A stretch of DNA of 64,000 bases from an uncultured Bacteroidota bacterium (GTDB lineage Bacteria > Bacteroidota > Bacteroidia > Chitinophagales > Chitinophagaceae). This document shows, one piece after another, positions 1 through 9,464 of the stretch. The stretch spans positions 25,620 to 89,619 of the forward strand of contig CAILLK010000128.1 of the NCBI GenBank assembly GCA_903835005.1, in the 5' to 3' direction. Both the position numbers and the translations under genes were made by a program. Within the stretch, counting starts at the first letter, position 1. The number at the start of each line of letters is the position of its first letter. Below the pieces are notes generated by a model. The model was not told the DNA's origin, ran no database searches, and worked only from the letters and a program-made list of their open reading frames with translations.

Positions 1-860
1 GTGCCGGTCTGTTTGTATTCCCCGGTCAGCAGCAGCCTCAGGCCAGCCACCCCATCCAGTATCAGCCTTAGCGGAAACAACCACAGCAGCTTGCTGGTCT
101 TTTCATTCTTTATCAGCAGTATCAGGTTATTCCTGAAGTTGTAATACAGCTTGGCAGGGCTGCCGTAGCTGATCACACTGCCACCCACATGATACACCAG
201 CGATTTGCCAATGTAGCCTATTTTATAACCCGCATTCTTGAGCCTCCAGCACACATCTACCTCCTCCATATGCGCATACAGGTCCTTATCAAGTCCGCCC
301 ACTTTTTCATACAGGTCGGCTCGTACCATAAAGCACCCGCCCGAGGCCCAGAACACCTCAATATTATCATCATACTGCCCCTTGTCTTTCTCAATATCAA
401 AGAACACGCGCCCGCGGCAAAACAGGTACCCGAAGTTATCCATAAATCCGCCCCCGGCTCCGGCATACTCAAAACATTGCTTGTCTTTCCAGTAGCGTAT
501 TTTGGGCTGGCAGGCCGCCAGCATTTCATCGCGCTCCATAGCGGCATGCAACGGCGGAAACCACCCCTCCGTTACCTCAAAATCGGCGCTGAGCAGCACA
601 AAGTACCTGGCCTTTATCTGTTTCAGTCCTTCGTAATAGCCGTTGGCAAACCCGAAGTTAACAGCAATCTGCAGCGTATGTATGGTCGGGAAGTTGGTCT
701 GCACATAGCTAAGCGTATCGTCGGTCGATGCATTATCTACCACAATCACCTCATAGCCGGTATGGGCTTCTTCAACAATTTTGGGCAAAAAAAGTTCATG
801 CCACTTAGTTCCGTTGTAGCTGAGTATTACAACGGCTGTATCCTTATGGCATACGATCAT
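1..860 (-). CDS. Glycosyltransferase family 2 (3' end lies outside the window)
   Basis: The minus strand is open from an ATG at 860 to the window edge (286 codons visible, no stop). The N-terminal part carries typical GT-A features: a start-proximal AVVILSYNG strand, then VIVVDNASTDDT, the nucleotide-sugar-binding Asp-containing segment, and later a LDKDLYAHMEEVDVCWRLKNAGYKIG stretch of which HMEEVDVCWR matches the catalytic ED-containing region of rhamnosyltransferase-like GT2 enzymes. It likely transfers a sugar onto a polysaccharide or lipid-linked acceptor at the inner membrane. An in-frame TAG lies five codons upstream, so 860 is the only reasonable start. A small membrane-protein gene ends 19 bp upstream and is probably co-transcribed. 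The acceptor cannot be inferred. Overlapping open frames on the plus strand here are shadows. Confidence 0.85.
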   Translation of the reverse strand, partial: MIVCHKDTAVVILSYNGTKWHELFLPKIVEEAHTGYEVIVVDNASTDDTLSYVQTNFPTIHTLQIAVNFGFANGYYEGLKQIKARYFVLLSADFEVTEGWFPPLHAAMERDEMLAACQPKIRYWKDKQCFEYAGAGGGFMDNFGYLFCRGRVFFDIEKDKGQYDDNIEVFWASGGCFMVRADLYEKVGGLDKDLYAHMEEVDVCWRLKNAGYKIGYIGKSLVYHVGGSVISYGSPAKLYYNFRNNLILLIKNEKTSKLLWLFPLRLILDGVAGLRLLLTGEYKQTG

Positions 861-879
861 AGCGGGGCGGTGCTATTGA

Positions 880-1098
880 TTAATGATACTTGGGTTCGTA
901 AAGAGTATTATCGGGCGCTACAGTCTTGTCATTGGGCTGGTAGTGGTGCTCATAAAGGTTGTAGCAACCGGCCCAGGCAAAAATAAAGAAGCCGAAGAAA
1001 CTCAGTACAAATAAAAAACGCGATTTAGAAGGCTTATTCAGCTCTATATCATGCGGATTGTCAATTTCAATTTCGTGATCGTTAGTATGGCTATCCAT
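880..1098 (-). CDS. Small single-pass membrane protein of unknown function
   Basis: A 72-residue protein with a charged, acidic N-terminus (about residues 1-25), one strongly hydrophobic segment (about residues 28-46, rich in Phe, Leu and Gly) and a polar C-terminal tail. It is the first gene of a probable two-gene minus-strand unit with the glycosyltransferase 19 bp downstream. It is divergent from the histidine kinase at 1190, and the 91-bp gap between them must hold both promoters. I do not recognise the family. Short Bacteroidota proteins of this shape are common beside envelope genes. Confidence 0.6.
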   Translation of the reverse strand: MDSHTNDHEIEIDNPHDIELNKPSKSRFLFVLSFFGFFIFAWAGCYNLYEHHYQPNDKTVAPDNTLYEPKYH

Positions 1099-1189
1099 GA
1101 TAGTATTTTGATTTCCGGGGCAAAAATAATAGTAATTCCCTCAAAATCATAATATTTTTACCTTTCCTTCGTTATCCCGATGTATTTCT

Positions 1190-2332
1190 ATGCGACAGTA
1201 CCTGAATTGGAAAACTTATTTATCTTTAATTGCTCTGTTTATAGTCAGCGCTTCACTCTATTATACCAACCAACTGGCTGGCAAACTGGCCGATGAAGAA
1301 AAGAAAAAAGTACTGGAAGTTGCCAATGCCATCAAAATACTCAGCAACGATAAGTCCAACACGCAGGATCTGGGTTGCGCCTCCAACCTGCTTTTTCAGA
1401 ATACCACTATCCCGCTCATTTATACAAACGAATCGGGTATCATACAGGGCTCTATTAATATTGATACCATTCATTCTCTTACACCCAAAAACCGGATTGT
1501 TCAGGAAAAACTGGAAGAATATAAAAAAATACACCCTGTTATCATAGCCGACTATGGCACAGGCAAAGACTATGTTTACTATGGCGAGTCGTACCTGCTC
1601 ACACAGTTGCGGTATTTCCCATATGTCCAGTTGGCCATTATTCTCATCTTCCTGGCGGTAGTTTTATTTGCATTAACATCTGCCCATCGCAGTCTGCAAA
1701 ACCAGGTATGGGTCGGGCTATCTAAAGAAACAGCCCACCAGTTGGGCACGCCCCTCAGCTCCATAGAGGCATGGCTCGAATTGCTGCGGGAAGAAAACCC
1801 CGACAGTGAGGCCGCCCTGGAAATGCAGAAAGACCTCGACCGCCTCAAGCTGGTAGCCGACCGGTTCAGCAAGGTAGGCAGCGCCCCCCAGTTGGTAGAA
1901 GAAAACCTTGTTAGCCGCCTCGAAGGAATTGTGGAATATATGCAACGCCGCTCACCACAGAAAGTAAATATCACCCTGCACAAAACCGAGGCAGATATAC
2001 CCGTCAATATCAGCGGGCCTCTTTTCGACTGGGTAATGGAAAACCTTATCCGCAATGCACTCGATGCAATGGCTGGCCAGGGCAAGATAGACATTACTGT
2101 TACCAATACCCCCCAGCAGGTATGGGTAGATGTACAGGACAACGGCAAAGGCATACCCGGCCACCAGGTGAAAAAGGTGTTCACTCCCGGCTTCACCACC
2201 AAGAAACGCGGCTGGGGCCTCGGCCTCTCCCTTTCCCGCCGCATTATAGAGAAATACCATCACGGCTCCATTTTCGTGAAGCAGAGCGAGGTAGGCAAGG
2301 GCACTACATTCAGGGTAATATTGAGGAGGTAA
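1190..2332 (+). CDS. Membrane sensor histidine kinase
   Basis: A 380-residue sensor kinase. Transmembrane segments at about residues 10-27 and 145-165 flank a periplasmic domain of about 115 residues of unknown ligand. The H-box is ETAHQLGTPLSS (about residue 183), followed by an N-box ENLIRNALDAM, a G1 box DNGKGIP and a G2 box GWGLGLSLSRR, so both dimerisation/phosphoacceptor and ATPase domains look complete. It would autophosphorylate on the H-box His and pass phosphate to a response regulator. No response regulator gene adjoins it; the nearest is at 10565, so the partner is unknown. A TACCTTTC sequence at about 1160 is a plausible -7 element. The next gene, AMP nucleosidase, starts 58 bp downstream. 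Confidence 0.9.
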   Translation: MRQYLNWKTYLSLIALFIVSASLYYTNQLAGKLADEEKKKVLEVANAIKILSNDKSNTQDLGCASNLLFQNTTIPLIYTNESGIIQGSINIDTIHSLTPKNRIVQEKLEEYKKIHPVIIADYGTGKDYVYYGESYLLTQLRYFPYVQLAIILIFLAVVLFALTSAHRSLQNQVWVGLSKETAHQLGTPLSSIEAWLELLREENPDSEAALEMQKDLDRLKLVADRFSKVGSAPQLVEENLVSRLEGIVEYMQRRSPQKVNITLHKTEADIPVNISGPLFDWVMENLIRNALDAMAGQGKIDITVTNTPQQVWVDVQDNGKGIPGHQVKKVFTPGFTTKKRGWGLGLSLSRRIIEKYHHGSIFVKQSEVGKGTTFRVILRR

Positions 2333-2390
2333 GCATCCGGTACCATATATATTGTAAGTGCAGAAATGGTTTTTGATTTATCTTTAAGTA

Positions 2391-3161
2391 ATGAAAACAA
2401 AGCAGGAAATAGTAGAAAACTGGCTGCCGAGGTATACCGGGCTTGAACTGAAAGATTTCGGAGAGTATATATTGCTTTGTAATTTTGATAATTATGTAAC
2501 CCGGTTTGCCGAGATACACAAGGTCAAAGTGGTGGGGCGGGACAAGCCTATGCAATGTGCTACTGCCGCGGATATTACCATTATCAACTTCGGGATGGGC
2601 AGCCCCGGCGCTGCAACTATGATGGACCTTTTGTCTGCTATATCACCCAAAGCTGTTTTATTTTTAGGTAAGTGCGGCGGGCTCAAAAAGAAAAACAAAG
2701 TAGGCGACCTGATACTGCCAATTGCAGCTATAAGGGGCGACGGTACAAGCAATGATTACTTTCCGCCAGAAGTGCCTGCACTTCCTGCATTTGCGCTGCA
2801 AAAAGCCATCTCTACCACCATACGCGATTATAAGCAGGACTACTGGACGGGCACTGTATATACCACCAACCGTCGGGTATGGGAGCATGACGAGGGGTTC
2901 AAAGACTACCTGCGAAAGATCAGGGCTATGGCTATTGATATGGAAACGGCAACCATTTTCATCACCGGTTTTTTCAATCATATTCCTACAGGTGCATTGT
3001 TGCTGGTGTCAGATCAGCCTATGGTGCCTGAGGGCATAAAAACTGAGGCTAGTGATAATAAAGTAACCAAATCGTATGTAGAGATGCACCTGAAAATAGG
3101 TATTGATTCGCTTAAGCAACTGATAAATGGCGGGCTGACGGTTAAACACCTGAAATTCTGA
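2391..3161 (+). CDS. amn: AMP nucleosidase
   Basis: A 256-residue enzyme of the nucleoside phosphorylase fold, matching the short Bacteroidota AMP nucleosidase type. Visible markers are the glycine-rich INFGMGSPGAATMMDLL segment, FLGKCGGL, a PIAAIRGDGTSNDYFPPEVPALP loop and the late AIDMETATIF segment with the ribose-binding Met-Glu. The family hydrolyses AMP to adenine and ribose 5-phosphate and so helps set purine nucleotide levels in the cytoplasm. The start is preceded by TATCTTTA at 2379-2386, a fair -7 element very near the ATG, so the leader would be only a few bases. Its stop codon overlaps the start of the ABC ATPase gene by one base (TGATG), so the two are translationally coupled. 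Confidence 0.88.
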   Translation: MKTKQEIVENWLPRYTGLELKDFGEYILLCNFDNYVTRFAEIHKVKVVGRDKPMQCATAADITIINFGMGSPGAATMMDLLSAISPKAVLFLGKCGGLKKKNKVGDLILPIAAIRGDGTSNDYFPPEVPALPAFALQKAISTTIRDYKQDYWTGTVYTTNRRVWEHDEGFKDYLRKIRAMAIDMETATIFITGFFNHIPTGALLLVSDQPMVPEGIKTEASDNKVTKSYVEMHLKIGIDSLKQLINGGLTVKHLKF

Positions 3162-4891
3162 TGCCGGGGCCGGAAACTATACTGGCAGTTAATGACCTGA
3201 GCATTGCTTTCGGAGGGAAGGAAAAATTTACTGCGGTAAACAAAATCTCATTGAGTATTGATAAGGGCAGAACCCTGGCCATTGTGGGCGAAAGCGGCTC
3301 AGGCAAATCGCTTACGGCGCTGGCGCTGATGGGGTTGCTGCCGAATGGGGCGGAGAAGTCCGGAGAAGTCCGGCTCAATCTTCCTGAATCTGAAGCAAGG
3401 ATTAATTTTACATCCGGAACTCAAAATGAAAAATTACTTAAAGGAGACTTAAGACTTGCGACTTACGACATACGGCTGATAAGAGGCAAGCATATCGGGA
3501 TGGTTTTTCAGGAACCTATGAGTTCTCTGAATCCGGTGATGAGAATTGGTAAACAGCTGAAAGAAGCGCTACTGGTGCACCAGGACCTTAGTAACAGCAG
3601 TGCAAAGGAACTTGCTGAAGAGTGGCTGGCAAAAGTGCAACTGCCGGAGCCTGAGAAAATATATAACCGGTATCCGCACCAGCTATCGGGCGGGCAGAAG
3701 CAGAGGGTTATGATAGCTATGGCCATGTGCAACCATCCCGCACTGCTGATCGCCGATGAACCAACCACTGCCCTTGATGTAACGGTGCAGCAGGAGATAA
3801 TAAGGCTTATGAATTATCTGCAGCAGGAGCATCGAAGCGCAATGATATTTATTACTCACGACCTGTCGCTGGCAGCAACTATTGCCGATGATGTTCTGGT
3901 AATGTATAAAGGCATGGTGATGGAATACGGACCGGCTGAACAGGTGCTGCAGCTGCCGCAAAACTTCTATACCCGGGCGCTTTTAGCCTGCAAACCATCG
4001 GCAGAGAAGAAGGGCCTGCCGCTGCCGGTTGTGGCTGATTATATGGCTGCAGAAAGCGGCACAGGTGAGGTGATAGCAGCGCCGAAGGTTATAGCCATGC
4101 CTGCTGAGCAAGGGTCTTTGATTGAAGTTAATAACCTGCGGGTTTGGTTTCCGGAGCACACCAATATGCTTGGGAAAACAACCAGCTATTTTAAGGCAGT
4201 GAATGATGTATCATTCACAATAAAGAAAGGGGAAACGCTGGGGCTGGCAGGGGAGAGCGGATGCGGCAAAAGTACACTGAGCCGCAGCCTGGCAGGATTA
4301 ATACCTGTATATAGCGGTGAATTGTTGTTTAAGGGACGCGATCTGGCAAAGCTGTCTTTGCCTGAGTGGCGGGCAGTGAGGAAGGATATTCAAATGATAT
4401 TCCAGGATCCCTATTCTTCGCTGAACCCCAGGATGACGATAGGGGATATGCTGCGGGAGCCATTGAGGATACATAATACAGTGCCTCCCTCAGACATGGA
4501 TAAGGAAGTGAAGCGTTTGCTTGAGCTTGTGCAGTTGCCTGCAGCAGCCGGGAGCAGATACCCGCACCAGTTTTCAGGAGGGCAGCGGCAGCGCATAGGT
4601 ATAGCCAGGGCGCTGGCCATGCGGCCGCAACTGCTGATATGTGATGAAAGTGTATCGGCGCTGGATGTAAGCATACAGGCGCAGATACTGAACCTGCTGA
4701 AAGAACTGCAGCGGGAGTTTGGACTTACCTACCTCTTTATCTCTCACGACCTTACAGTAGTACATTATTTCAGCGACAGGGTGATGGTAATGCACCAGGG
4801 AAAAATTATTGAAACCGGCAGTGCTGATGATGTGCTGAAGCGGCCTAAAGAAGCCTATACCAGGAAGTTGGTTGATGCAATACCTGTTTGA
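3161..4891 (+). CDS. Fused double-ATPase subunit of a peptide-type ABC transporter
   Basis: A 576-residue protein with two complete ABC ATPase domains, as in DppD-DppF or YejF-type fusions. Domain 1: Walker A GESGSGKS, Q-loop VFQEPMSSLNP, signature LSGGQKQR, Walker B LLIADEP. Domain 2: Walker A GESGCGKS, Q-loop IFQDPYSSLNP, signature FSGGQRQR, Walker B LLICDES, H-loop ISHD. It would energise import of oligopeptides or similar substrates at the inner membrane. No permease or binding protein gene is adjacent, so it must work with distant partners. Domain 1 carries a roughly 30-residue insertion between Walker A and the Q-loop; part of it is encoded by a heptameric DNA repeat (3446-3466) preceded by a ten-base duplication at 3353-3372. 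The frame stays open throughout. Confidence 0.9.
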   Translation: MPGPETILAVNDLSIAFGGKEKFTAVNKISLSIDKGRTLAIVGESGSGKSLTALALMGLLPNGAEKSGEVRLNLPESEARINFTSGTQNEKLLKGDLRLATYDIRLIRGKHIGMVFQEPMSSLNPVMRIGKQLKEALLVHQDLSNSSAKELAEEWLAKVQLPEPEKIYNRYPHQLSGGQKQRVMIAMAMCNHPALLIADEPTTALDVTVQQEIIRLMNYLQQEHRSAMIFITHDLSLAATIADDVLVMYKGMVMEYGPAEQVLQLPQNFYTRALLACKPSAEKKGLPLPVVADYMAAESGTGEVIAAPKVIAMPAEQGSLIEVNNLRVWFPEHTNMLGKTTSYFKAVNDVSFTIKKGETLGLAGESGCGKSTLSRSLAGLIPVYSGELLFKGRDLAKLSLPEWRAVRKDIQMIFQDPYSSLNPRMTIGDMLREPLRIHNTVPPSDMDKEVKRLLELVQLPAAAGSRYPHQFSGGQRQRIGIARALAMRPQLLICDESVSALDVSIQAQILNLLKELQREFGLTYLFISHDLTVVHYFSDRVMVMHQGKIIETGSADDVLKRPKEAYTRKLVDAIPV

Positions 4892-4982
4892 TAAGTTGAT
4901 TTACTCTATGTTCCATACAACTATTGCATTAGTAATGTGCATAACGTGTGCATTTCACATTTTATTATTATGAAGGTAATGA

Positions 4983-5021
4983 TTTAGTAATACTATAATC
5001 CGTAACTTTAGTATTACTAAA
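4983..5021. promoter_or_regulatory. Perfect 13-bp inverted repeat before the YkuK-family gene
   Basis: Arms TTTAGTAATACTA (4983-4995) and TAGTATTACTAAA (5009-5021) are perfect reverse complements separated by 13 nt. The right arm overlaps TAACTTTA (5003-5010), a fair Bacteroidota -7 element, and ends 10 nt before the ATG at 5032. The position over the promoter suggests a repressor operator; a 5' hairpin in the leader is the alternative. Confidence 0.6.
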
Positions 5022-5031
5022 TATATTAATT

Positions 5032-5505
5032 ATGGAATGGCGAAAATTCAGCGGGGAACCATTGAGGCTCCCCGTAAAAAAGGCGGTAGAGGAGGCGATC
5101 ATCAGGGAAACCAGCGCCGGCTACAAGCTCAAGGTATGCATTGGAACTGACTCTCAGGTGCGCAATACAGAAACAGAATTTGCAACTGTTATTGTGTTTC
5201 TGCGCGAAAAGCGTGGCGGATTTATGTTCATCAGCAATGACCGTACAAAACAGCCCTACACCATCAAGGAGCGGATGCTGGTAGAGGTGGCCAAAAGCAT
5301 TGAGATAGCATTTGAGCTATGCGACCTCTTCAACCAGTATGATGTGGACATGGAAGTACATGCCGATATCAATACAAATCCTCAGTTTAAAAGTAATGAG
5401 GCGCTGCGCGAGGCTATGGGCTACATACTGGGCATGGGTTATGCATTTAAAGCAAAGCCCGATGCTTTTGCCAGCAGTTGTTGTGCCGATAAAATGGTGA
5501 ATTAG
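5032..5505 (+). CDS. YkuK family RNase H-like protein (DUF458)
   Basis: A 157-residue protein that matches the YkuK/DUF458 family by length and by its strand pattern. Early CIGTDSQV carries the first conserved Asp, followed by FATVIVFLREKRGG, an ERMLVEVAKSIEIA helix, VEVHADINT-like MEVHADINTNPQFKSNE, and a late AFKAKPDAFASSCCADK segment. The family is predicted to have an RNase H-like fold with acidic catalytic residues, but its substrate is not known to me. It stands alone between the transporter gene and a large secreted protein, with an inverted repeat covering its promoter. Confidence 0.75.
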   Translation: MEWRKFSGEPLRLPVKKAVEEAIIRETSAGYKLKVCIGTDSQVRNTETEFATVIVFLREKRGGFMFISNDRTKQPYTIKERMLVEVAKSIEIAFELCDLFNQYDVDMEVHADINTNPQFKSNEALREAMGYILGMGYAFKAKPDAFASSCCADKMVN

Positions 5506-5696
5506 AGCGCTTTGAATTATCAGTGCGTACATTTCATTAATCACCAATTAATATTCTCTTCTTTTTACAAGGGCATTCTCCCTTGAGTGGCGTTGTCTCC
5601 ATTTATTTTTATCGCCACAGAAATTATTTTTCAATTATTTTGCCTGTTTATAAGATAAAAATCTTAAATTTACTATTGGAATTCAAAAAAATAATT

Positions 5697-8600
5697 ATGA
5701 AACCCCGTTATAGTATTTTTTACTGTTTTTTTATGCTTATTTCCTTGCAGGGATTCTGCCAGGCACCTACTGAGTTTATAGAAAACCGGGGACAGTGGGG
5801 GAATTGGTTTAAATATAAAGCATCTACCCCAGGAGGCGGAGATGTATGCCTTGAGCCTGATGGATTCCGATACATCATGGCCGATCATCAGAATAATATC
5901 AGTATGGATGAGTTTCATCATGGAAAAACAAAAAAAAATCCAGTGCTGAAATTTCACTGTTATAAGGTAACTTTTGAAGGGGCGTTAAAGCCGGAAATAA
6001 CAGGAGAAAAACCATTGAAAGTTTACTACAATTACTTTCTTGGCAATGATTCTGCCCGTTGGAAATCAGGTATTCATCCGATGCAGGCGGTAAATTATAA
6101 GCGCCTCTATAATGGGATTAATATGCATGTAACATCCTCCAGAGGCAATGTAGAGTATGAATTTATAGTGCAGCCCAATGCTGATGCATCTCAGGTGAAA
6201 TTGAAATTTGAAGGACAGGACGATCTTTTTTTAAAGAACCATAACCTTTATGTTAATACTACAGTCGGTCAGGTCAGTGAACTAAAACCTGTCGCATTCC
6301 AATACATCAATGACGAACGTGTTGAAGTGCCATGCGAATATCAACTGGAGGGCAATCTTCTTACCTATAATTTCCCTGATGGCTATGATCATAATCAGCA
6401 ACTGATTATTGACCCGACAGTTGTTTTTTGTACAATGACAGGCTCTACCGCTGATAACTGGGGCTTTACAGCTACCTATGACGATGCTGGTAATTTCTAT
6501 AACGGAGGATTGGTAAATACGCTGCAGTATGGAGGTCATTTCCCGTTTAGTCCCGGGGCTTTTCAGACTACCTTTGGAGGAGGATTTACCGCTGTTACAC
6601 TATATCCCACTTCTTATATAGATTCTACTTATGCTTCTGATATTTCTATTATCAAGTACGATCCGACCGGTGTAAGCCGTATTTATGCTACTTACCTTGG
6701 AGGTAGCGGCAATGAACGTCCGCACAGTATGATAGTAGATCCTTCGAATGAACTTATTGTTGTTGGCAGGACACGTTCTACCGATTATCCGGTAACACCT
6801 GGCGCTTACCGCACTACAAACTCCGGAGGAACTGATATTATACTGACCAAATTCAATTCGGCAGGTACAGCGCTAATTGGATCTACCTATATGGGAGGTT
6901 CGGGTAATGATGGGGTCAATTTTGATTCAACTGAAGTTATTTTCGGGCAATTGAAATTCAATTATGGCGATGATGCACGAAGTGAAGTGCAGATAGATAA
7001 AGCAGGGAATATTTATATGACCGGTTCTACCAGTTCAGCTGATTTTCCGGTAACTGCAGGAACAGCGTTGGCTACTACACTATCAGGAATGCAGGACGGA
7101 GTGGTTTTTAAAATGAACAGTACACTTACCAATCTTATCTGGAGCACCTATATTGGTGGCTCTGGCTCAGACGCCGGTTATGTGCTCGCTTTCGATACTG
7201 CTCAGACGTCATTGTTTGTTGCAGGTGGCACCAATAGTCCAAACTTTCCTGTAACACCGGGTACTTTGCATACTACCTACCAGGGTGGCCCGGCAGATGG
7301 ATTTGTTTTAAGATTCAAGAACAGTGCCCCATATAGTTTGCAGGCTGGCACCTATGTAGGTACCAGCAATTATGACCAGATTTATGGTGTCCAGGTGAGC
7401 GGAGATGACCATGTATATGTAATGGGGCAGTCGCTGGGAGGTACTTTCCCGGTTACAGTTCCGGCTGTATCCGTTTTTACTCCGAATTCCTGCCAGTTTG
7501 TTATGAAGATGGATAATCTGCTGACTACTGATTTGGTTTCTACAGTTTTTGGAAATGGCCATCCTGATTCAACCAATATTTCCCCGGTAGCCTTCCTTGT
7601 TGATACCTGCGAAAATGTGTATATCTCCGGTTGGGGAGGCGACCTGGGCCTGAGTAGTCAGTATTTGGCTACTGGTACGGCAGTTGGAATGCCTACAACT
7701 ACCGATGCTATAAGGCTGACATCTCCTCTTGGCCGTGATTTTTATTTTATAGTATTAGGTTCAGGTATGACCACTTTGCGTTATGCTACTTATTACGGAA
7801 GAGATTGCGGCGCACCTGGTGAAGAATGGGAAGGTTGTCATGTGGATGGAGGAACGAGCCGTTTCAGCAGGCAGGGTATTATTTATCAGGCCATGTGCGC
7901 CAACTGCGGCGGTGCCCCTGGTACCATGATTGGTGTCTCATGTGCGTCTCCATTCCCTACAACATCCGGAGTTTGGAGCATGATTGATTCCAGCTCTAAT
8001 TGCAATGAAGCGGCCCTGAAAATTGCTTTTAATATCGGCCCTGTAACAGTGGATATTGTTGCTGGTCCAAGCACAACAGGATGTGCGCCCCTTACGGTCA
8101 ACTTTACCAATCTCTCTACCAATGTGCTGACCTATGTGTGGAATTTTGGTGATGGTACTACTACAAGTACTGTCTTTTCTCCTACCCATACATTTACTGC
8201 TGCAGGGGTTTATACCGTGACACTGAATGCAGCCAACTCCAATGCATGCTTCCGCGTAGCCGACAGTATGAAGCTGGTAATTTCTGTGGGTACAAATCAG
8301 ATAACACCCGGTTTTACCTTCGTGTATAACGACAGTTGCGGACCCTATACAGCCACATTTACGAATACATCGGCTGATACCGTAGGCACGCCTGCATACC
8401 AGTGGTGGTTTGGCGATGGCAGTACCTTCAGCGGCGCGAACCCTCCTTTGCATACTTATCCCGATACTGGTACCTATGTTGTAACCATGGTTATGACCGA
8501 TGCTGCCGCCTGCAAATCGCCGGATACCATAATACATGTGGTTCATTTTCTTAAAGAGAGCTCTTCAGCTTCTTATACCATACCCGATTCTATTTGCCTG

Positions 8601-9317
8601 GGTTCCGCATTTTCACCAATAGTTAAGCTGAGCAATGTCAATAACATTACATGGGCATTCGGCGACGGGCAAAGCTCCACTCAGACCGATCCTTCACATA
8701 CATATAATTCAGTTGGCAGCTATACAGTTACATTAACAGCATTAAATAGCACAGGTTGCGGAGGCGGTGATACCATTTCCGAAACCATTAAGGTATTGCC
8801 GGTGCCTACCGCCAACTTCTCCCTGGCACCAATAACAGCAGAACCTAATATACCTACCACATTTACCAATCTTTCGGTCAATGCAACCAGGTATCTGTGG
8901 GATTTTGGCGATAATACCACAAGTACAGAGGTAAACCCAATACATCAATACCAGAAAACAGGTGTATATAAGGCATGCCTTACTGCTTATAATCGCAGTA
9001 ATTGCCCTTCAATAGCCTGCAAGGAAGCGCCTGCCGATATTGAACCCCTGCTTGGGCTGCCCACCGCGTTCAGCCCGAACGGAGATGGTGAAAACGATGT
9101 GCTATATGTTCGTGGCGCGGCAATTGCCAATCTCGACCTGAAGATTTTTAACCGCTGGGGTCAGCTGGTATTTGAAACCACCAGTCAGCAGAAAGGTTGG
9201 GACGGAACCTTCAACGGGCAGCCACAGCCTATAGATGCTTATGCCTATGTGCTCAACTGTACCTTTATTGATGGTACAGCTAAAATGCTGAAGGGGAATA
9301 TTACATTGCTGAGATAA
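5697..9317 (+). CDS. Large secreted SBBP-repeat/PKD protein with gliding-type C-terminal domain
   Basis: The likely start is the ATG at 5697, which begins a clear signal peptide ending near GFCQ (residue 22), and gives 1206 residues. A TTG 114 bp upstream is also in frame but would bury the signal. Order of parts: an N-terminal domain opening with ENRGQWG, typical of SBBP-repeat proteins; beta-propeller-like SBBP repeats (about residues 230-760; for example TYLGGSGNERPHSMIVD); four PKD domains (about 784-1115; motifs such as NFGDGTTTS and WWFGDGSTF); and a CHU_C domain (about 1120-1206; FSPNGDGENDVL, IFNRWGQLVFE) that marks type IX secretion cargo. It should be exported to the cell surface. 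The PorP/SprF-like gene follows 147 bp later, the usual partner arrangement. Confidence 0.9.
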   Translation: MKPRYSIFYCFFMLISLQGFCQAPTEFIENRGQWGNWFKYKASTPGGGDVCLEPDGFRYIMADHQNNISMDEFHHGKTKKNPVLKFHCYKVTFEGALKPEITGEKPLKVYYNYFLGNDSARWKSGIHPMQAVNYKRLYNGINMHVTSSRGNVEYEFIVQPNADASQVKLKFEGQDDLFLKNHNLYVNTTVGQVSELKPVAFQYINDERVEVPCEYQLEGNLLTYNFPDGYDHNQQLIIDPTVVFCTMTGSTADNWGFTATYDDAGNFYNGGLVNTLQYGGHFPFSPGAFQTTFGGGFTAVTLYPTSYIDSTYASDISIIKYDPTGVSRIYATYLGGSGNERPHSMIVDPSNELIVVGRTRSTDYPVTPGAYRTTNSGGTDIILTKFNSAGTALIGSTYMGGSGNDGVNFDSTEVIFGQLKFNYGDDARSEVQIDKAGNIYMTGSTSSADFPVTAGTALATTLSGMQDGVVFKMNSTLTNLIWSTYIGGSGSDAGYVLAFDTAQTSLFVAGGTNSPNFPVTPGTLHTTYQGGPADGFVLRFKNSAPYSLQAGTYVGTSNYDQIYGVQVSGDDHVYVMGQSLGGTFPVTVPAVSVFTPNSCQFVMKMDNLLTTDLVSTVFGNGHPDSTNISPVAFLVDTCENVYISGWGGDLGLSSQYLATGTAVGMPTTTDAIRLTSPLGRDFYFIVLGSGMTTLRYATYYGRDCGAPGEEWEGCHVDGGTSRFSRQGIIYQAMCANCGGAPGTMIGVSCASPFPTTSGVWSMIDSSSNCNEAALKIAFNIGPVTVDIVAGPSTTGCAPLTVNFTNLSTNVLTYVWNFGDGTTTSTVFSPTHTFTAAGVYTVTLNAANSNACFRVADSMKLVISVGTNQITPGFTFVYNDSCGPYTATFTNTSADTVGTPAYQWWFGDGSTFSGANPPLHTYPDTGTYVVTMVMTDAAACKSPDTIIHVVHFLKESSSASYTIPDSICLGSAFSPIVKLSNVNNITWAFGDGQSSTQTDPSHTYNSVGSYTVTLTALNSTGCGGGDTISETIKVLPVPTANFSLAPITAEPNIPTTFTNLSVNATRYLWDFGDNTTSTEVNPIHQYQKTGVYKACLTAYNRSNCPSIACKEAPADIEPLLGLPTAFSPNGDGENDVLYVRGAAIANLDLKIFNRWGQLVFETTSQQKGWDGTFNGQPQPIDAYAYVLNCTFIDGTAKMLKGNITLLR

Positions 9318-9464
9318 ACCCCTGACCTCTGAAAGGGAACAAGCTTTTTAGCTTTATCGCTGATTTTGGGGAGTTGGGTTGATGGACCAGAATGATTTTG
9401 AAGGACGATTTGGAAAAATATTCAGAAAGAATTAGATTTATTTAAGAACAGAAATTTTGTGCAG

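Noticed and set aside
189..986. A 265-codon plus-strand open frame
   Set aside because: It lies opposite the glycosyltransferase gene, which has clear GT-A motifs on the minus strand.
5583..5696. TTG start for the PKD protein
   Set aside because: It would place 38 unrelated residues before a clear signal peptide.
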